From Bradyrhizobium sp. BR 10289 (GTDB taxonomy: Bacteria; Pseudomonadota; Alphaproteobacteria; Rhizobiales; Xanthobacteraceae), in the NCBI RefSeq assembly GCF_019455385.1, contig NZ_JACOFR010000027.1, positions 29,105 through 93,104 on the forward strand: a stretch of 64,000 bases of DNA. Reading direction: 5' to 3'. The notes beneath the pieces were generated by a model. That model was not told the origin of the DNA. It ran no database searches and saw only the letters and a program-made list of their open reading frames with translations. Of the stretch, positions 36,090 through 45,451 are shown piece after piece (the first letter of the stretch is position 1; the number at the start of each line of letters is the position of its first letter). The position numbers and the translations under genes were made by a program.

Positions 36090-36410
36090 TTACTTGGCGG
36101 GATTCACGTTGCCCTGGAAGTCGACGCTCACGTCCGACTTGGTCCCGGCCTTGTCGGCCTTGCCGCGCCAGACGCCGTCGTTGTCCTTCTGCAGGCCCGA
36201 GACGTTGGAATAACCGGCTGCTTCGATCTTCGATTTCGCCTGTCCTTCGGTGAAGCTGTTGCGGCCCGCGACGGGGGCGTTCGAGTTGTTGTGATCTGAA
36301 CTGTTGACCGCGTTGTTGCCGGGACCGCTTTGCGCGGGCTGCGACTGTGCGCCGACGGGCGCTGATCCCAGCAGCAGGAGTGCTGCGGCGAGCATGGGTA
36401 GACGTGACAT
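36090..36410 (-). CDS. Exported PepSY-like small protein
   Basis: 106 residues from ATG 36410 with GGAGG seven bases before. Signal peptide MSRLPMLAAALLLLGSAPVG-AQS, then an Asn/Gln/Ser-rich spacer and a compact domain, FTEGQAKSKIEAAGYSNVSG, then LQKDNDGVWRGKADKAG, with the helix-strand-strand pattern of PepSY_2. It probably sits in the periplasm. Upstream of and co-directional with the stress-protein gene. Confidence 0.75.
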   Translation of the reverse strand: MSRLPMLAAALLLLGSAPVGAQSQPAQSGPGNNAVNSSDHNNSNAPVAGRNSFTEGQAKSKIEAAGYSNVSGLQKDNDGVWRGKADKAGTKSDVSVDFQGNVNPAK

Positions 36411-36597
36411 TATTGTCCTCCGACAGTTGATTGTGCCGGGCGACAACAGACGAGATTCCGATTGGTTGCTACGCGATGCGATCAAAGCGCAACGACCGAC
36501 GTGCATCGAGCACGAGCATGATCATCGCGTGACATGATGTCGCGCAGGAACTACTGCCGATATGTCTCGTTCAGATATTTTGGAGACGGATTCCTGA

Positions 36598-38106
36598 TCA
36601 TGCCGCCCAATAGGGGTCGCGCAGCTTGCGCTTGAAAATCTTCCCCGTCGCCTCGCGGGGCAACGCATCCAGGAACTGGACCTCCTTCGGCACCTTGAAG
36701 TTCGCCAGCCGCTCACGCAGGAAAGCCTGCACCGCGGCGGCGGAGAGCTGCGCGCCCGTCTCCGGTTCGATGCAGGCGCACAGCCGCTCACCAAATTCGG
36801 CGTCGGGGATACCGAACACGGCGCAATCGCGCACCCCTCGCATTCCGATCAGCACGTTCTCGATCTCGGCCGGATAGATGTTGACGCCGCCCGAGATCAC
36901 CATGTCGCGCTTGCGGTCGCACAGGAACAGATACCCGTCCTGGTCGAGATAGCCGACGTCGCCGACGCTGACGAGGCCGTCGCGCCCGGCCTCCGCGCGT
37001 GCCTGCGCCTTGCCGTGATAGTCGAAGTCCGGCACCGCCGTCTGGCGCATGTAGATCTCGCCGACCTCGCCGACGCCGCAGAGGCTGCCGTCCTCGCGGA
37101 AGATCCTGACGATGCCGCCTTCGATGACGCGGCCGACCGTGCCGGGCTTCTTCAGCGCCTCCTCGGCGGAGTGCCACACCGGGATGCCGGTCTCGGTCGC
37201 GCCGAAATATTCGTTGATGACCAGTCCCCACCAGTCGATCATGGCGCGCTTGACCTCGGGCGGACAGGGCGCGGCGCCGTGCACGACGAAGCGTAGCGAG
37301 GAGAGGTCGTAGCGCTGCTTGACCTCCTCGGGCAGCCGCAGCAGCCGGACGAACATGGTCGGAACCATGTGAATATGGGTGACGCGATGGCGCTCGATCA
37401 GCGCCAGCAGCTCCTCGGCGTCGAAGCGCGCCTGGAGCACGATTGTGCAGAAGCTGCGGAATGCCAGCATGCCGTAGGAATGCGGGGCGGAGTGATACAT
37501 CGGCCCGTTGATCAGCACGACCTGGTTGTCGTTCGGCTTGATGCCATAGGAGATCGCGCCCATCCGTTCGGCGGCGGCGGCCTGCTCGGGCTGCAATGGC
37601 TTGCGCCGCACGCCTTTCGGCATGCCTGTGGTTCCCGAGGTGTAGATCATCGCTGCGGCCCGGCGGGGAGGCTCCTGCATTTCCGGATGACCGTCACGCC
37701 AGCTGTCCCAATCGGTCAGTCCGGCCGGGACCTCGGTCAGATCAGGACCAATCCCGAACGTCGCCGCGAGCTCAGGCGGCGTTGCGACGACGAGGAGGCG
37801 GACATCGGCGGGCAGACCCGAGCGAATCTGCGGCAGCAGATCGGCATGGCAGATCAGGATTTTTGCGCCGCTGTCGGTGAGGATGTAGCGCACTTCCTCG
37901 GCCTTGAGATGCCAATTGATCGGCGCCACGGGACTGCCGAGCGCGGCGGAGGCCGCGACCACCTCGAACAGCGCAAAATCGTTGCGCAGCATCATGGCGA
38001 CCGGCGCGCCCTCGGCGAGGCCCTCGGCGCGAAGCCCGCTTGCAGCCCGCCTGACGCGGGCGTGAATCTCGTCATAGCCGATCCGGCGTTCGCCGCTGAT
38101 GATCAT
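36598..38106 (-). CDS. Acyl-CoA synthetase (AMP-binding)
   Basis: 502 residues. ANL motifs: MIYTSGTTGMPKGVRRK (P-loop), NEYFGATETGIP, VSVGDVGYLDQDGYLFLCDR, KRDMVISGGVNIYPAEIENV and the catalytic Lys in PREATGKIFKRKLRD. It is one of the medium/long-chain acyl-CoA ligases. It follows the decayed SBP gene by 24 bases, and its locus includes a nitronate monooxygenase gene, a combination that also occurs at 749-3385. AAGGA precedes ATG 38106. Confidence 0.9.
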   Translation of the reverse strand: MIISGERRIGYDEIHARVRRAASGLRAEGLAEGAPVAMMLRNDFALFEVVAASAALGSPVAPINWHLKAEEVRYILTDSGAKILICHADLLPQIRSGLPADVRLLVVATPPELAATFGIGPDLTEVPAGLTDWDSWRDGHPEMQEPPRRAAAMIYTSGTTGMPKGVRRKPLQPEQAAAAERMGAISYGIKPNDNQVVLINGPMYHSAPHSYGMLAFRSFCTIVLQARFDAEELLALIERHRVTHIHMVPTMFVRLLRLPEEVKQRYDLSSLRFVVHGAAPCPPEVKRAMIDWWGLVINEYFGATETGIPVWHSAEEALKKPGTVGRVIEGGIVRIFREDGSLCGVGEVGEIYMRQTAVPDFDYHGKAQARAEAGRDGLVSVGDVGYLDQDGYLFLCDRKRDMVISGGVNIYPAEIENVLIGMRGVRDCAVFGIPDAEFGERLCACIEPETGAQLSAAAVQAFLRERLANFKVPKEVQFLDALPREATGKIFKRKLRDPYWAA

Positions 38107-38130
38107 GGCGTGTCCTTGTCTCGCGCGAGC

Positions 38131-39061
38131 CTAGCGATCGTCCAACACGTCGCCAAATCCCACCCAGCTCTTGCCGTTGAAGCGGCGGAGCTGAAGTTGC
38201 TGGAACGGCAAATAATCATCAGGGCCGGTCGTGACAGCCATTCCCGGCAGCAGTAGCGGCAACTTGATTTCCTTCAGCGAGGCTGCCTGGCGCATGATGT
38301 TGTCGCGGCTGATATCGTCCTTGCACGCGCGGAGCACCGTCATCAGCAGCGTCGCGTAGTGGTAGCCGGCCGCGTAGTTGGAGTTGGAGAGGTCCGCATT
38401 CGGCATGTACTGCTTCATGAAGGCGAAATAGTCCTTCACGCCGGGATCGTCGGCCCATTGCGGGTCCATCGTGTCCTTCTGGTTGCTCGATGAGATCAGC
38501 CCGACCGCGTTGTCGAGCCCCGCCGGCTCGAGGAACGAGATCGAGGAGGCCGAGGTCGGCACGAAGAATAGCTCGGGTTTCCAGCCGATCTCGGCGACGC
38601 CCTTGATCATCTGCGAGGTGAACTTTCCGAGCACGACGCCGAACAGCACGTTGGCGCCCGAGGCTTTCAAGGTCGAGAGCTGCGAGCTGATCGTCGGCGC
38701 GCTGGTCTCGTAGGTCGCTTCCGCGATGATCATGCTGGCGGCCTTGGCGCCGAGCGCACGCTTGAAGCCCGCGACATAGTCGCGGCCGAAATCGTCGTTC
38801 TGCGACAGGATGGCGATCTTCGCGTCGGGCTTGGCCTGCAGGACGTATTTGGCATAGACGACGCCCTCGGATTCGTAGGCCGCCATGCCCGGCATCGTCC
38901 ACGGGTTCTTCTGCGGATCGGCCCATTTGGTCGCGCCCGACAGCACGAACAGCTGCGGCACCTTCTTGGCGTTGAGGGATCTCGTCGCTGCCTTCGGCAT
39001 GGACGGCTTCCGCTGCAAGCGTCAGCATCGATAGGCCGATCATTGCGGCTGCCAGCTTCAT
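38131..39061 (-). pseudogene. Decayed branched-chain-type ABC substrate-binding protein (internal deletion)
   Basis: ATG 39061 has an intact GGGAGGACATC leader and starts a good signal peptide (MKLAAAMIGLSMLTLAAEAV-HAEGSDEI). After this the reading frame is lost. The family sequence resumes in another frame as SLNAKKVPQLFVLSGATKWA and continues normally to the stop at 38131 (about 290 residues, ending GFGDVLDDR). Compared with complete LivJ-like proteins, roughly 110-120 residues between the signal and 'LNAKKVPQLFV' are missing, with a one-base frame change. I read this as a deletion-frameshift. A sequencing or assembly error at this site would also explain it. Confidence 0.8.
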
Positions 39062-39096
39062 GATGTCCTCCCGTTCTTTTTTATCAGTCCGAACCG

Positions 39097-40071
39097 TCAG
39101 GCGCTGGCGCGCATCAGGAAATCCTGCCGGGCCTGCTCGAACTCGCCCTTCATACGGCCAACCAGCTCGGCGACAGGCGGCGCGTCGGTAATCTGACCGA
39201 TGCCCTGGCCCGAGCCCCAGATGTCGCGCCAGGCCTTGGATTTCATGTTGCCGCCGGAGCCGAAATTCATCTTCGTCTTGTCGGCGACCGGGAGATTGTC
39301 CGGATCGAGCCCGGCGGCGGCGATCGAGGGGCCGAGATAATTGCCGTGCACGCCGGTGAACAGGTTGGTGTAGACGATATCGTGCGCGGCGTGCTGCGTC
39401 AGCGCCGATTTGTAGGCCTCGTCGGCATTGGCTTCCTGCGTCGCGATGAAGCGCGTGCCCATATAAGCGAGATCGGCGCCCAGCGTCAGTGCGGAGGCGA
39501 TGCCGAAACCGTCGCTGATCGCGCCCGACAGCAGGATCGCGCCGCCGAACCATTGCTTGACCTCGCGCACCAGCGCGAAGGGCGACAGCGTGCCGGCATG
39601 TCCGCCGGCGCCGGCGCAGACCAGAATCAGGCCGTCGACGCCCTGTTCGGCGGCCTTCCGCGCATGCTTGACGTTGATGACGTCGTGGAACACCAGCCCG
39701 CCATAGGAATGTGCGGCCTCGACGATCTCCGCCGGCGGCCGCAGCGAGGTGATGATGATCGGCGCCTTGTGCTTCACGCAGGTCTCCATGTCCTTCATCA
39801 GCCGGTCGTTGGAGGCGTGGCAGATCTGGTTGACGGCGTAGGGTGCGACCTTCTTGCCGGGATTGCGCGACTTGTATTCGCCGAGCTCGTCCGCGATGCG
39901 GCTCAGCCATGCGTCGAGCTTCTCGACCGGACGGGCGTTGAGCGCAGGGAACGAGCCGACCACGCCGGCCTTGCACTGTGCGATCACCAGCTCCGGGCCG
40001 GAGACGATGAACAGCGGCGAGCCGACGACGGGCAGCTCCAGATTGTTCTTGAGCAGGGCGGGCAGTGCCAT
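39097..40071 (-). CDS. Nitronate monooxygenase-family protein
   Basis: 324 residues from ATG 40071 with AGGAGG six bases upstream. FMN-binding TIM barrel: LPVVGSPLFIVSGPELV, the catalytic-His loop CAGAGGHAGTLSPFALV (His present), and LLSGAISDGFGIASAL plus YMGTRFIATQEA. It may oxidise propionate-3-nitronate or other nitronates. It is the first gene of a minus-strand set with the decayed SBP gene and an acyl-CoA ligase, and it is divergent from a LysR gene that carries likely operators. Confidence 0.9.
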   Translation of the reverse strand: MALPALLKNNLELPVVGSPLFIVSGPELVIAQCKAGVVGSFPALNARPVEKLDAWLSRIADELGEYKSRNPGKKVAPYAVNQICHASNDRLMKDMETCVKHKAPIIITSLRPPAEIVEAAHSYGGLVFHDVINVKHARKAAEQGVDGLILVCAGAGGHAGTLSPFALVREVKQWFGGAILLSGAISDGFGIASALTLGADLAYMGTRFIATQEANADEAYKSALTQHAAHDIVYTNLFTGVHGNYLGPSIAAAGLDPDNLPVADKTKMNFGSGGNMKSKAWRDIWGSGQGIGQITDAPPVAELVGRMKGEFEQARQDFLMRASA

Positions 40072-40208
40072 CCGATCCTCCTGACGACGCGCATCACCGG
40101 CCTGCCGGCCGGGGAGTGAGCGCTTCCATGTCGATTGTCGCGCGGGCGCGGTCTCCGCCACCCGGCGCTTTGACCCCACTATAGAATTGGACGGCGGGCA
40201 GGGGATCG

Positions 40209-40220
40209 TTCAATATTGAA
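40209..40220. promoter_or_regulatory. Putative LysR operator, distal
   Basis: TTCAATATTGAA, a perfect 12-base palindrome of the form TTCA-N4-TGAA in the gap between the divergent NMO and LysR genes. Confidence 0.55.
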
Positions 40221-40230
40221 CAAGCGAGTA

Positions 40231-40242
40231 TTCAGATTTGAA
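40231..40242. promoter_or_regulatory. Putative LysR operator, proximal
   Basis: TTCAGATTTGAA, the same TTCA-N4-TGAA pattern exactly 22 bases (two helical turns) from the distal copy, and 12 bases before the lysR start codon. Confidence 0.55.
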
Positions 40243-40254
40243 CGGAGGCGGGCG

Positions 40255-41142
40255 ATGGACTGGGACCTCTGCAAGACCTTCGTCGCGGTCGCCGACACCG
40301 GCAGCTTCACCGCCGCGGCCAAGCGCCTGCACGCCAGCCATCCGACCGTCAGCCGCAAGATCGCGGCGCTGGAGGCGCAGCTCGGCACAAAGCTGCTGGC
40401 GCGTGCCGCGGATGGATTCGTGCTCACCGCCGACGGCCGGACCCTGCGCGAGCATGCCGAGGCGATGGCCGCCGCCGCGCTGCGGGCCGAGGCGGCGGTC
40501 GGCGCCGGCGGGCGCAAGGCGCGCGGCACGGTCAAGCTGTCGATCGGCGCGACGCTGGCCTCGCACTGGCTGATGCCGCGGCTGCGGTCCTTCCTGGATG
40601 AGCATGATCACATCCGGCTCGAGATCATCACCCATCCGTTTCCGGCCAGCGTGCGCCGGCGGGAGGCCGACGTCGTGCTGCGGCCGGTCGACAGCGGCGA
40701 GGAGAATCTGGTCGGCCGCAAGGTCGGCCGTCTCGGCACCGGTTTCTACGCCTCGCGCGACTATGCTGCCGGCCGGTCGCTGCCGGAACGCAGCGGCGAG
40801 TGGAAGGGGCACAGCGTCATCGGCTTTGCCGATCAGGATTCGAACGCGCAGCTGGCGCGCTGGAGCGATGCGATCACGCGCCAGGGCACCGTAGTGATGC
40901 GCTGCTCTTCGCAAGGCGACATGCTGGCGGCGGTGCGGGCAGGGATCGGGATCTCCGCGCTGTCCTGCTTCGTCGCGGAAAGCTATCCGGACCTCGTGCG
41001 CATCGCGCCGCAAAAACTCGTCAGCGTCGCCGACCTCTGGCTGCTCGCCCATCCCGATCTGGTCGAGCTGTCCGCAGTGCGTGCCGTAGTCGACTTCGTC
41101 GCGGAATGTGCCCGGGCCGACCGCGAACGGCTACGGGGTTGA
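40255..41142 (+). CDS. LysR-family transcriptional regulator
   Basis: 295 residues from ATG 40255 behind GGAGG. N-terminal winged HTH WDLCKTFVAVADTGSFTAAA, then RLHASHPTVSRKIAALEAQL; the C-terminal co-inducer domain runs from about residue 90. The divergent target is the nitronate monooxygenase gene at 40071. Two TTCA-N4-TGAA sites spaced 22 bases apart lie in the shared promoter region. Effector unknown. Confidence 0.92.
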   Translation: MDWDLCKTFVAVADTGSFTAAAKRLHASHPTVSRKIAALEAQLGTKLLARAADGFVLTADGRTLREHAEAMAAAALRAEAAVGAGGRKARGTVKLSIGATLASHWLMPRLRSFLDEHDHIRLEIITHPFPASVRRREADVVLRPVDSGEENLVGRKVGRLGTGFYASRDYAAGRSLPERSGEWKGHSVIGFADQDSNAQLARWSDAITRQGTVVMRCSSQGDMLAAVRAGIGISALSCFVAESYPDLVRIAPQKLVSVADLWLLAHPDLVELSAVRAVVDFVAECARADRERLRG

Positions 41143-41240
41143 TGCGCGCATACGTCATGGTGCCGCTCGGTGCGCGGCGCCGTTGTACAGTTGAACGGAG
41201 ACGATGTAGCCGCGCGTGCGCCGGGTCTCCGATGCTGCCG

Positions 41241-42602
41241 TCACGTCGCGTGTGGTAGCGGAATAGCGGAATGGAAGACATTTTCGGGGTCGTAGCGGCG
41301 CTTGACCTCCAGGAGCTTTCGGGCGTTGTGCCCATAACTGTGCGACGCGCGGTCATGGTCGTCCCTTCCGAGAAGATTGGGATATCCGCCCGGCAGTGCC
41401 GTGTCGAATGCCTCTCGGGTGGCGCGCACCCATTTCTGATGCCGGGGATGGTCCGTCGGGTCGGATCGGTCCGGAAAGGTCGCGAGCATTTCCACCAGCG
41501 TGTGGTCGCGCCGCAGGCCGAAGGCAGTTGCGTCCTCAGGGACGCGGGAGGCGGCCCCCCGGAATCCATGGGTGATGATCGCACAACCCGGCGAGACAGC
41601 GTTTGTCATGCCGTTGACGGCCGCTTCAACGCTGCTGCGATCGAACGCTGGAAGCCAACAGGTGTCCATCACCGCCCGCAAGCCATCGGCGATGAATGCG
41701 TCGAACATCGAGAGCAACGCGCCATAGGATCTCCGCTCGATCTGTCCTGCCAGCAGGGTTCCGAGCCTGAGAAAGGGTTCTAATCTTGCTTCGCCCTCGT
41801 CGGGATTGCCGCACCAAGTCGGAACGACCATCGTCATCACCGTCCCGTTGGGATCGGCGAGCAGGAGGTGCTGGACTGTCAGGGCTTCGGGTGCCTCAGC
41901 TTCGATCTGCACACATCGTTCGAGCACGGATGTTGCTTCGCTGAATGGATAGACCAGCATGCCGGAATGCACGCTTGGCATCGCGTGGACGCGATGGCGC
42001 ATGCTGGTCACTACACCGAAATTTCCGCCGCCGCCACGCAGGCTCCAGAACAAATCGGCATGGCGGGACGCTTCTGCGGAGACGATGTTGCCATCGGCAA
42101 GCACGATTTCGGCTGCAATCACATTGTCGAGTGCAAGACCGAACCGTCCGATCAGCGGACCGTACCCGCCGCCCAGCGTCAGTCCTGTCATGCCGACGCT
42201 GGACGCCGAGCCGGCCACGACGGCGAGCCCGAGCGGATCGGTGACCGAGGTCACATCAGCGGCGCGTGCGCCACCTCCGATCGTGGCGCTGCGATGATCA
42301 GCGTCGACCGCGACGCTACGCAATCCGCCGAGATCAATCACGATCCCGTCGCACAACGCGCGCCCGGCCCAGTCGTGGCCACCGCCGCGCACCGATACCA
42401 GCACGTCGTGCTCGCGCGCTATGCGGATCGCAGCCTGAACGTCCAGCGCATTCTTGCAATGAACCACTGCGCGCGGCGCGATGTCGACCTGCTTGGCCCA
42501 GATGCCGGTTGCCGACGCGTAGCCGGCGTCTCCCAGCGTTGAAACAAGGCCCGGCAGCTTCTGTTTGAGATCGGCCAGCCCGCGTTCAATCGAAGTCAAC
42601 AT
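41241..42602 (-). CDS. FAD-linked oxidoreductase (berberine-bridge-enzyme-like)
   Basis: 453 residues from ATG 42602 (GGAGA nine bases upstream). The PCMH-type FAD domain has SVRGGGHDWAG, whose His is the usual 8-alpha-histidyl FAD attachment, and LTLGGGYGPLIGRFGLALDN. The second, cysteinyl FAD link of berberine-bridge enzymes is absent (the loop reads SSVGMTGLTLGG). The C-terminal end shows the BBE strand KRRYDPENVFH. It probably oxidises an alcohol, sugar or small heterocycle. It lies upstream of and co-directional with no clear partner; an AraC gene follows 112 bases away on the same strand. Confidence 0.87.
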   Translation of the reverse strand: MLTSIERGLADLKQKLPGLVSTLGDAGYASATGIWAKQVDIAPRAVVHCKNALDVQAAIRIAREHDVLVSVRGGGHDWAGRALCDGIVIDLGGLRSVAVDADHRSATIGGGARAADVTSVTDPLGLAVVAGSASSVGMTGLTLGGGYGPLIGRFGLALDNVIAAEIVLADGNIVSAEASRHADLFWSLRGGGGNFGVVTSMRHRVHAMPSVHSGMLVYPFSEATSVLERCVQIEAEAPEALTVQHLLLADPNGTVMTMVVPTWCGNPDEGEARLEPFLRLGTLLAGQIERRSYGALLSMFDAFIADGLRAVMDTCWLPAFDRSSVEAAVNGMTNAVSPGCAIITHGFRGAASRVPEDATAFGLRRDHTLVEMLATFPDRSDPTDHPRHQKWVRATREAFDTALPGGYPNLLGRDDHDRASHSYGHNARKLLEVKRRYDPENVFHSAIPLPHAT

Positions 42603-42714
42603 GATCAGGATCTCCGGTTCGGCCGTGAGAGCCACAAGCTCATCGCAGCGAAACCGGGATGTACGTCAGGGGGGCGGGCGGCCTCGTGAAGATTCCTGCT
42701 CTTTTGCCCGCGGT

Positions 42715-43596
42715 TTAGTGGATCTCGCTCGGGGAGACGCCGTGCACGCGCCGAACCCACCGTGACAGATGGCTTTGATCGGCGAAGCCGGTCTCGGCGG
42801 CGATCTCGGCCAGTCGCATCCGTCCCTCGCGTAGTTGGCGCAATGCCTCTTGCAGGCGGAGATGTACGACATAGCGATACGGCGTCATGCCAATTGATCG
42901 AGCAAATACGCGGGAGAAGTGGAAGGGGCTGCGGCCGACAAGTGCGGCCAATTCATCGACCTCGATCGGTTCGGCGAGATTCGCAAGAACGTATTCCCTG
43001 ATCTTCAGCAATGTGGGCCGGCTGAGGCGGCCTCGGGACATGCGGCCGGGCTTCGACATATGGCCGAACGACAGACAGCCGAAGAAGCGGCTTGCGACGT
43101 CGTGCCAGAACAACGGGCCGTTCGGATAGCCTTGGGCGCTTTCCGATGCCAGCAACTGTGCCGCATCCAGAAGCCTCCGATCGTAGCCTGAGAAACACTC
43201 GGGCAATTCCATCTCGGGCTCGTAGTCTTCGGCGGCGGCGAGTGCGAGTTGCTCCGGCTTGACCGCGATGATGAGCATGTCGGCGGGCGCGACGGTCTTC
43301 ACCGCGCAATCGAGCCCGGCCGGACAGATCGCAAGCGTGCCTCTGACCGGATCGTGCTCGAGTTGTCGCCCTGCCATGCGGCATCGGAGCCGAAGATAGG
43401 GCGAAAGTTGAAAGCTGATCAGATGCTGTTGCGCGGTGGCGTGGAAGTGCGTGTCGCCGTTCAGGCGGGTGCGCAGAACAGAGACGCCGCTCTCGCCGGG
43501 AGCACTTTGAGTACGGAACGTCCGAGGAGGACCACCATCGCTTCGGGTCCCAATGAACTGACCAAATTTTGTCAAGCCGAAGCGCCTCGTTCGCAA
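42715..43596 (-). CDS. AraC-family transcriptional regulator
   Basis: 293 residues. The two C-terminal HTH motifs are present: DELAALVGRSPFHFSRVFAR and RMRLAEIAAETGFADQSHLS followed by RWVRRVHGVSPSEIH. The N-terminal ~180 residues should be a cupin-type ligand domain but lack an obvious signature. The start is a TTG at 43596 without a strong ribosome site, so the N-terminus is uncertain. It is upstream of the FAD-oxidoreductase gene, a likely target. Confidence 0.85.
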   Translation of the reverse strand: MRTRRFGLTKFGQFIGTRSDGGPPRTFRTQSAPGESGVSVLRTRLNGDTHFHATAQQHLISFQLSPYLRLRCRMAGRQLEHDPVRGTLAICPAGLDCAVKTVAPADMLIIAVKPEQLALAAAEDYEPEMELPECFSGYDRRLLDAAQLLASESAQGYPNGPLFWHDVASRFFGCLSFGHMSKPGRMSRGRLSRPTLLKIREYVLANLAEPIEVDELAALVGRSPFHFSRVFARSIGMTPYRYVVHLRLQEALRQLREGRMRLAEIAAETGFADQSHLSRWVRRVHGVSPSEIH

Positions 43597-43703
43597 TATT
43601 CAAACAATCCGATCGAGGCTGAAGGCGAAATCGGACCTTTTGCGTGCAACAGCAAGAACATAACGGAGACGTGAAAAGCTGTGACGATTCTTGCAACGAT
43701 TGC

Positions 43704-44351
43704 CTAGGCCGTGAGCACACCTTCGCGCTTCTTGATCACGCGATAATAGCTCCACCACAGATGCGCGGCGGCGCCACGCAGCGGTCGCCAAGGTTCGGCG
43801 AGCGGTGCCATCTGCTTTTCTGTCGGTCGCGCCTTGAGTCCGAGGCCAACCTTGATCCCCTCCTGCACGGCGATGTCGCCGGCCGGCCACGCATCGCCGT
43901 GTCCGAGGCAGAACAGCAGATAGACGTCTGCCGTCCACGGGCCGATGCCGGGCAGCGCGATCAGGGTATGGTGCGCCGCCTCGGCGTCTTCCTCCGCGAG
44001 CACGTCCAGGTTCAGCCGCTGCGTGCTGATCTCGCGCGCGAGATGCTTCAGCGTCTTGATCTTGGCGGCGGACAGGCCAAGCCGGCCCAGCCGGTCGGTA
44101 CGGGCGCGGCGCACCGCGTCATGGTCGAACGGATCGAACGCGGCCGACAGACGTCCCCAGATCGCCGCGGCGCTCGCAGTCGAGAGCTGCTGCCCGCAGA
44201 CGATATGCGCCAGCCCCGCAAACCCCGGCTCCCGCCGCCGCAACGCCGGCATGCCCGCGATCTCGAGCACCGGCTTGAGCCGCGGATCGCGCTTGACCAG
44301 CGCGTGGACGGCCTCTTCGAGATCGGACTGGGTTTCGAGGTGGATGGTCAT
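43704..44351 (-). CDS. DNA-3-methyladenine glycosylase II (AlkA/HhH-GPD type)
   Basis: 215 residues from ATG 44351. The HhH motif IALPGIGPWTADVYLLFCLG is followed by the catalytic Asp in AWPAGDIAVQEG. FAGLAHIVCGQQLSTASAAA is the family helix pair. It removes alkylated bases from DNA. It lacks the N-terminal extension of E. coli AlkA, as many alphaproteobacterial versions do. Upstream sequence is a palindromic repeat, so the longer frame is not used. Confidence 0.88.
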   Translation of the reverse strand: MTIHLETQSDLEEAVHALVKRDPRLKPVLEIAGMPALRRREPGFAGLAHIVCGQQLSTASAAAIWGRLSAAFDPFDHDAVRRARTDRLGRLGLSAAKIKTLKHLAREISTQRLNLDVLAEEDAEAAHHTLIALPGIGPWTADVYLLFCLGHGDAWPAGDIAVQEGIKVGLGLKARPTEKQMAPLAEPWRPLRGAAAHLWWSYYRVIKKREGVLTA

Positions 44352-44375
44352 GTGGCTCGGCAAGCTCTCTCCGAC

Positions 44376-44461
44376 GTCATGGCCGGGCTTGACCCGGCCA
44401 TGCATCTCCTATCGTAACAGAGTCATGGAGGATGGATTGCCGGGTCAAGCCCGGCAATGAC
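44376..44461. repeat. Palindromic intergenic repeat, GCCGGGCTTGACCCGGC family
   Basis: The left arm starts GTCATGGCCGGGCTTGACCC (44376 on) and the right arm ends GGTCAAGCCCGGCAATGAC at 44461. Over 26 bases they match at 24. Each arm is itself a smaller palindrome. It separates the divergent AlkA and GluQ-RS genes. Confidence 0.75.
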
Positions 44462-44478
44462 GAATAGCGCGAGACTTC

Positions 44479-45348
44479 ATGCCACCCGTTTTCCGATTTG
44501 CCCCCAGCCCGAATGGCCTCTTGCATCTCGGCCACGCCTATTCCGCGCTGCTGAACTTCGACCGCGCGCGCGAGACGGGCGGGCGGCTGTTGCTGCGGAT
44601 CGAGGACATCGATGCGACACGCTGCCGGCCGGAGTTCGAGGCGGCGATCTATGAAGACCTCGCTTGGCTCGGGATCGTCTGGGAGACGCCGGTGCGGCGG
44701 CAGTCGGAGCATCTTGCTGATTATCGCGCTGCGCTGGAAAAACTCACCGCGCTCGGCCTCGTCTATCCCGCCTTCGAGAGCCGCGCCGAGACCGCAAGGT
44801 TGGTCGCTGCGCGCGAGGCTGACAGGCCCTGGCCGCGCGATCCCGACGGCGCGCCGCTTTATCCTGGGGATGCGAAGTCGCTCTCTGCCGACGAGCGGAC
44901 ACGACTGATCGCCTCGGGCGTCCCCTATGCGCTCCGGCTCGATATGGTGGCCGCCTGCCGTCGCGTCGGCGGCTTGAGCTGGAGCGAGCTCGGCGTGGGG
45001 CCGGATGGCGAGCGCGGCATTATCGCGGCGCGACCGGAATCCTGGGGCGACGTGATCCTGGCTCGCAAGGAGACGCCGACCAGCTACCATCTGTCTGTTG
45101 TCGTCGACGATGCGCTTCAGAACGTCAGCGAAGTGGTGCGCGGCCGGGACCTGTTTCACGCCACCTCGGTGCACCGCCTGCTCCAGGTCCTGCTCGGCCT
45201 GCCGGAACCCACCTATCGCCATCACGCTCTGATTCGTGACAGCGCGGGGCGGAAGCTGTCGAAATCGAGCCGCTCGACCGGGCTGCGGGAGTTGCGCAGC
45301 GCGGGCGTCGCACCCGCCGATGTCCGCCCGCTGGTGGGATTAGGTTAA
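44479..45348 (+). CDS. gluQ: tRNA glutamyl-Q(34) synthetase (GluQ-RS)
   Basis: 289 residues, the length of a GluRS catalytic core without anticodon-binding domain. HIGH-type motif FAPSPNGLLHLGHAYSAL, class-Ib site LLLRIEDIDATRCRP, and KMSKS-type SAGRKLSKSSRS. It should attach glutamate to queuosine at position 34 of tRNA-Asp. The zinc-binding Cys residues of E. coli YadB are not present here (the segment reads FESRAETARLVAARE). It is divergent from the AlkA gene. Confidence 0.9.
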   Translation: MPPVFRFAPSPNGLLHLGHAYSALLNFDRARETGGRLLLRIEDIDATRCRPEFEAAIYEDLAWLGIVWETPVRRQSEHLADYRAALEKLTALGLVYPAFESRAETARLVAAREADRPWPRDPDGAPLYPGDAKSLSADERTRLIASGVPYALRLDMVAACRRVGGLSWSELGVGPDGERGIIAARPESWGDVILARKETPTSYHLSVVVDDALQNVSEVVRGRDLFHATSVHRLLQVLLGLPEPTYRHHALIRDSAGRKLSKSSRSTGLRELRSAGVAPADVRPLVGLG

Positions 45349-45451
45349 GTTTCTCTGGGGGTTAGCGAAACGCTGCCGTGACTCCGGGGGTTCCGTCGTG
45401 TCATGCTTGCGCGACAGCCCGGGTTCGAAGCGGATCCTTCGAAGGGGAATT

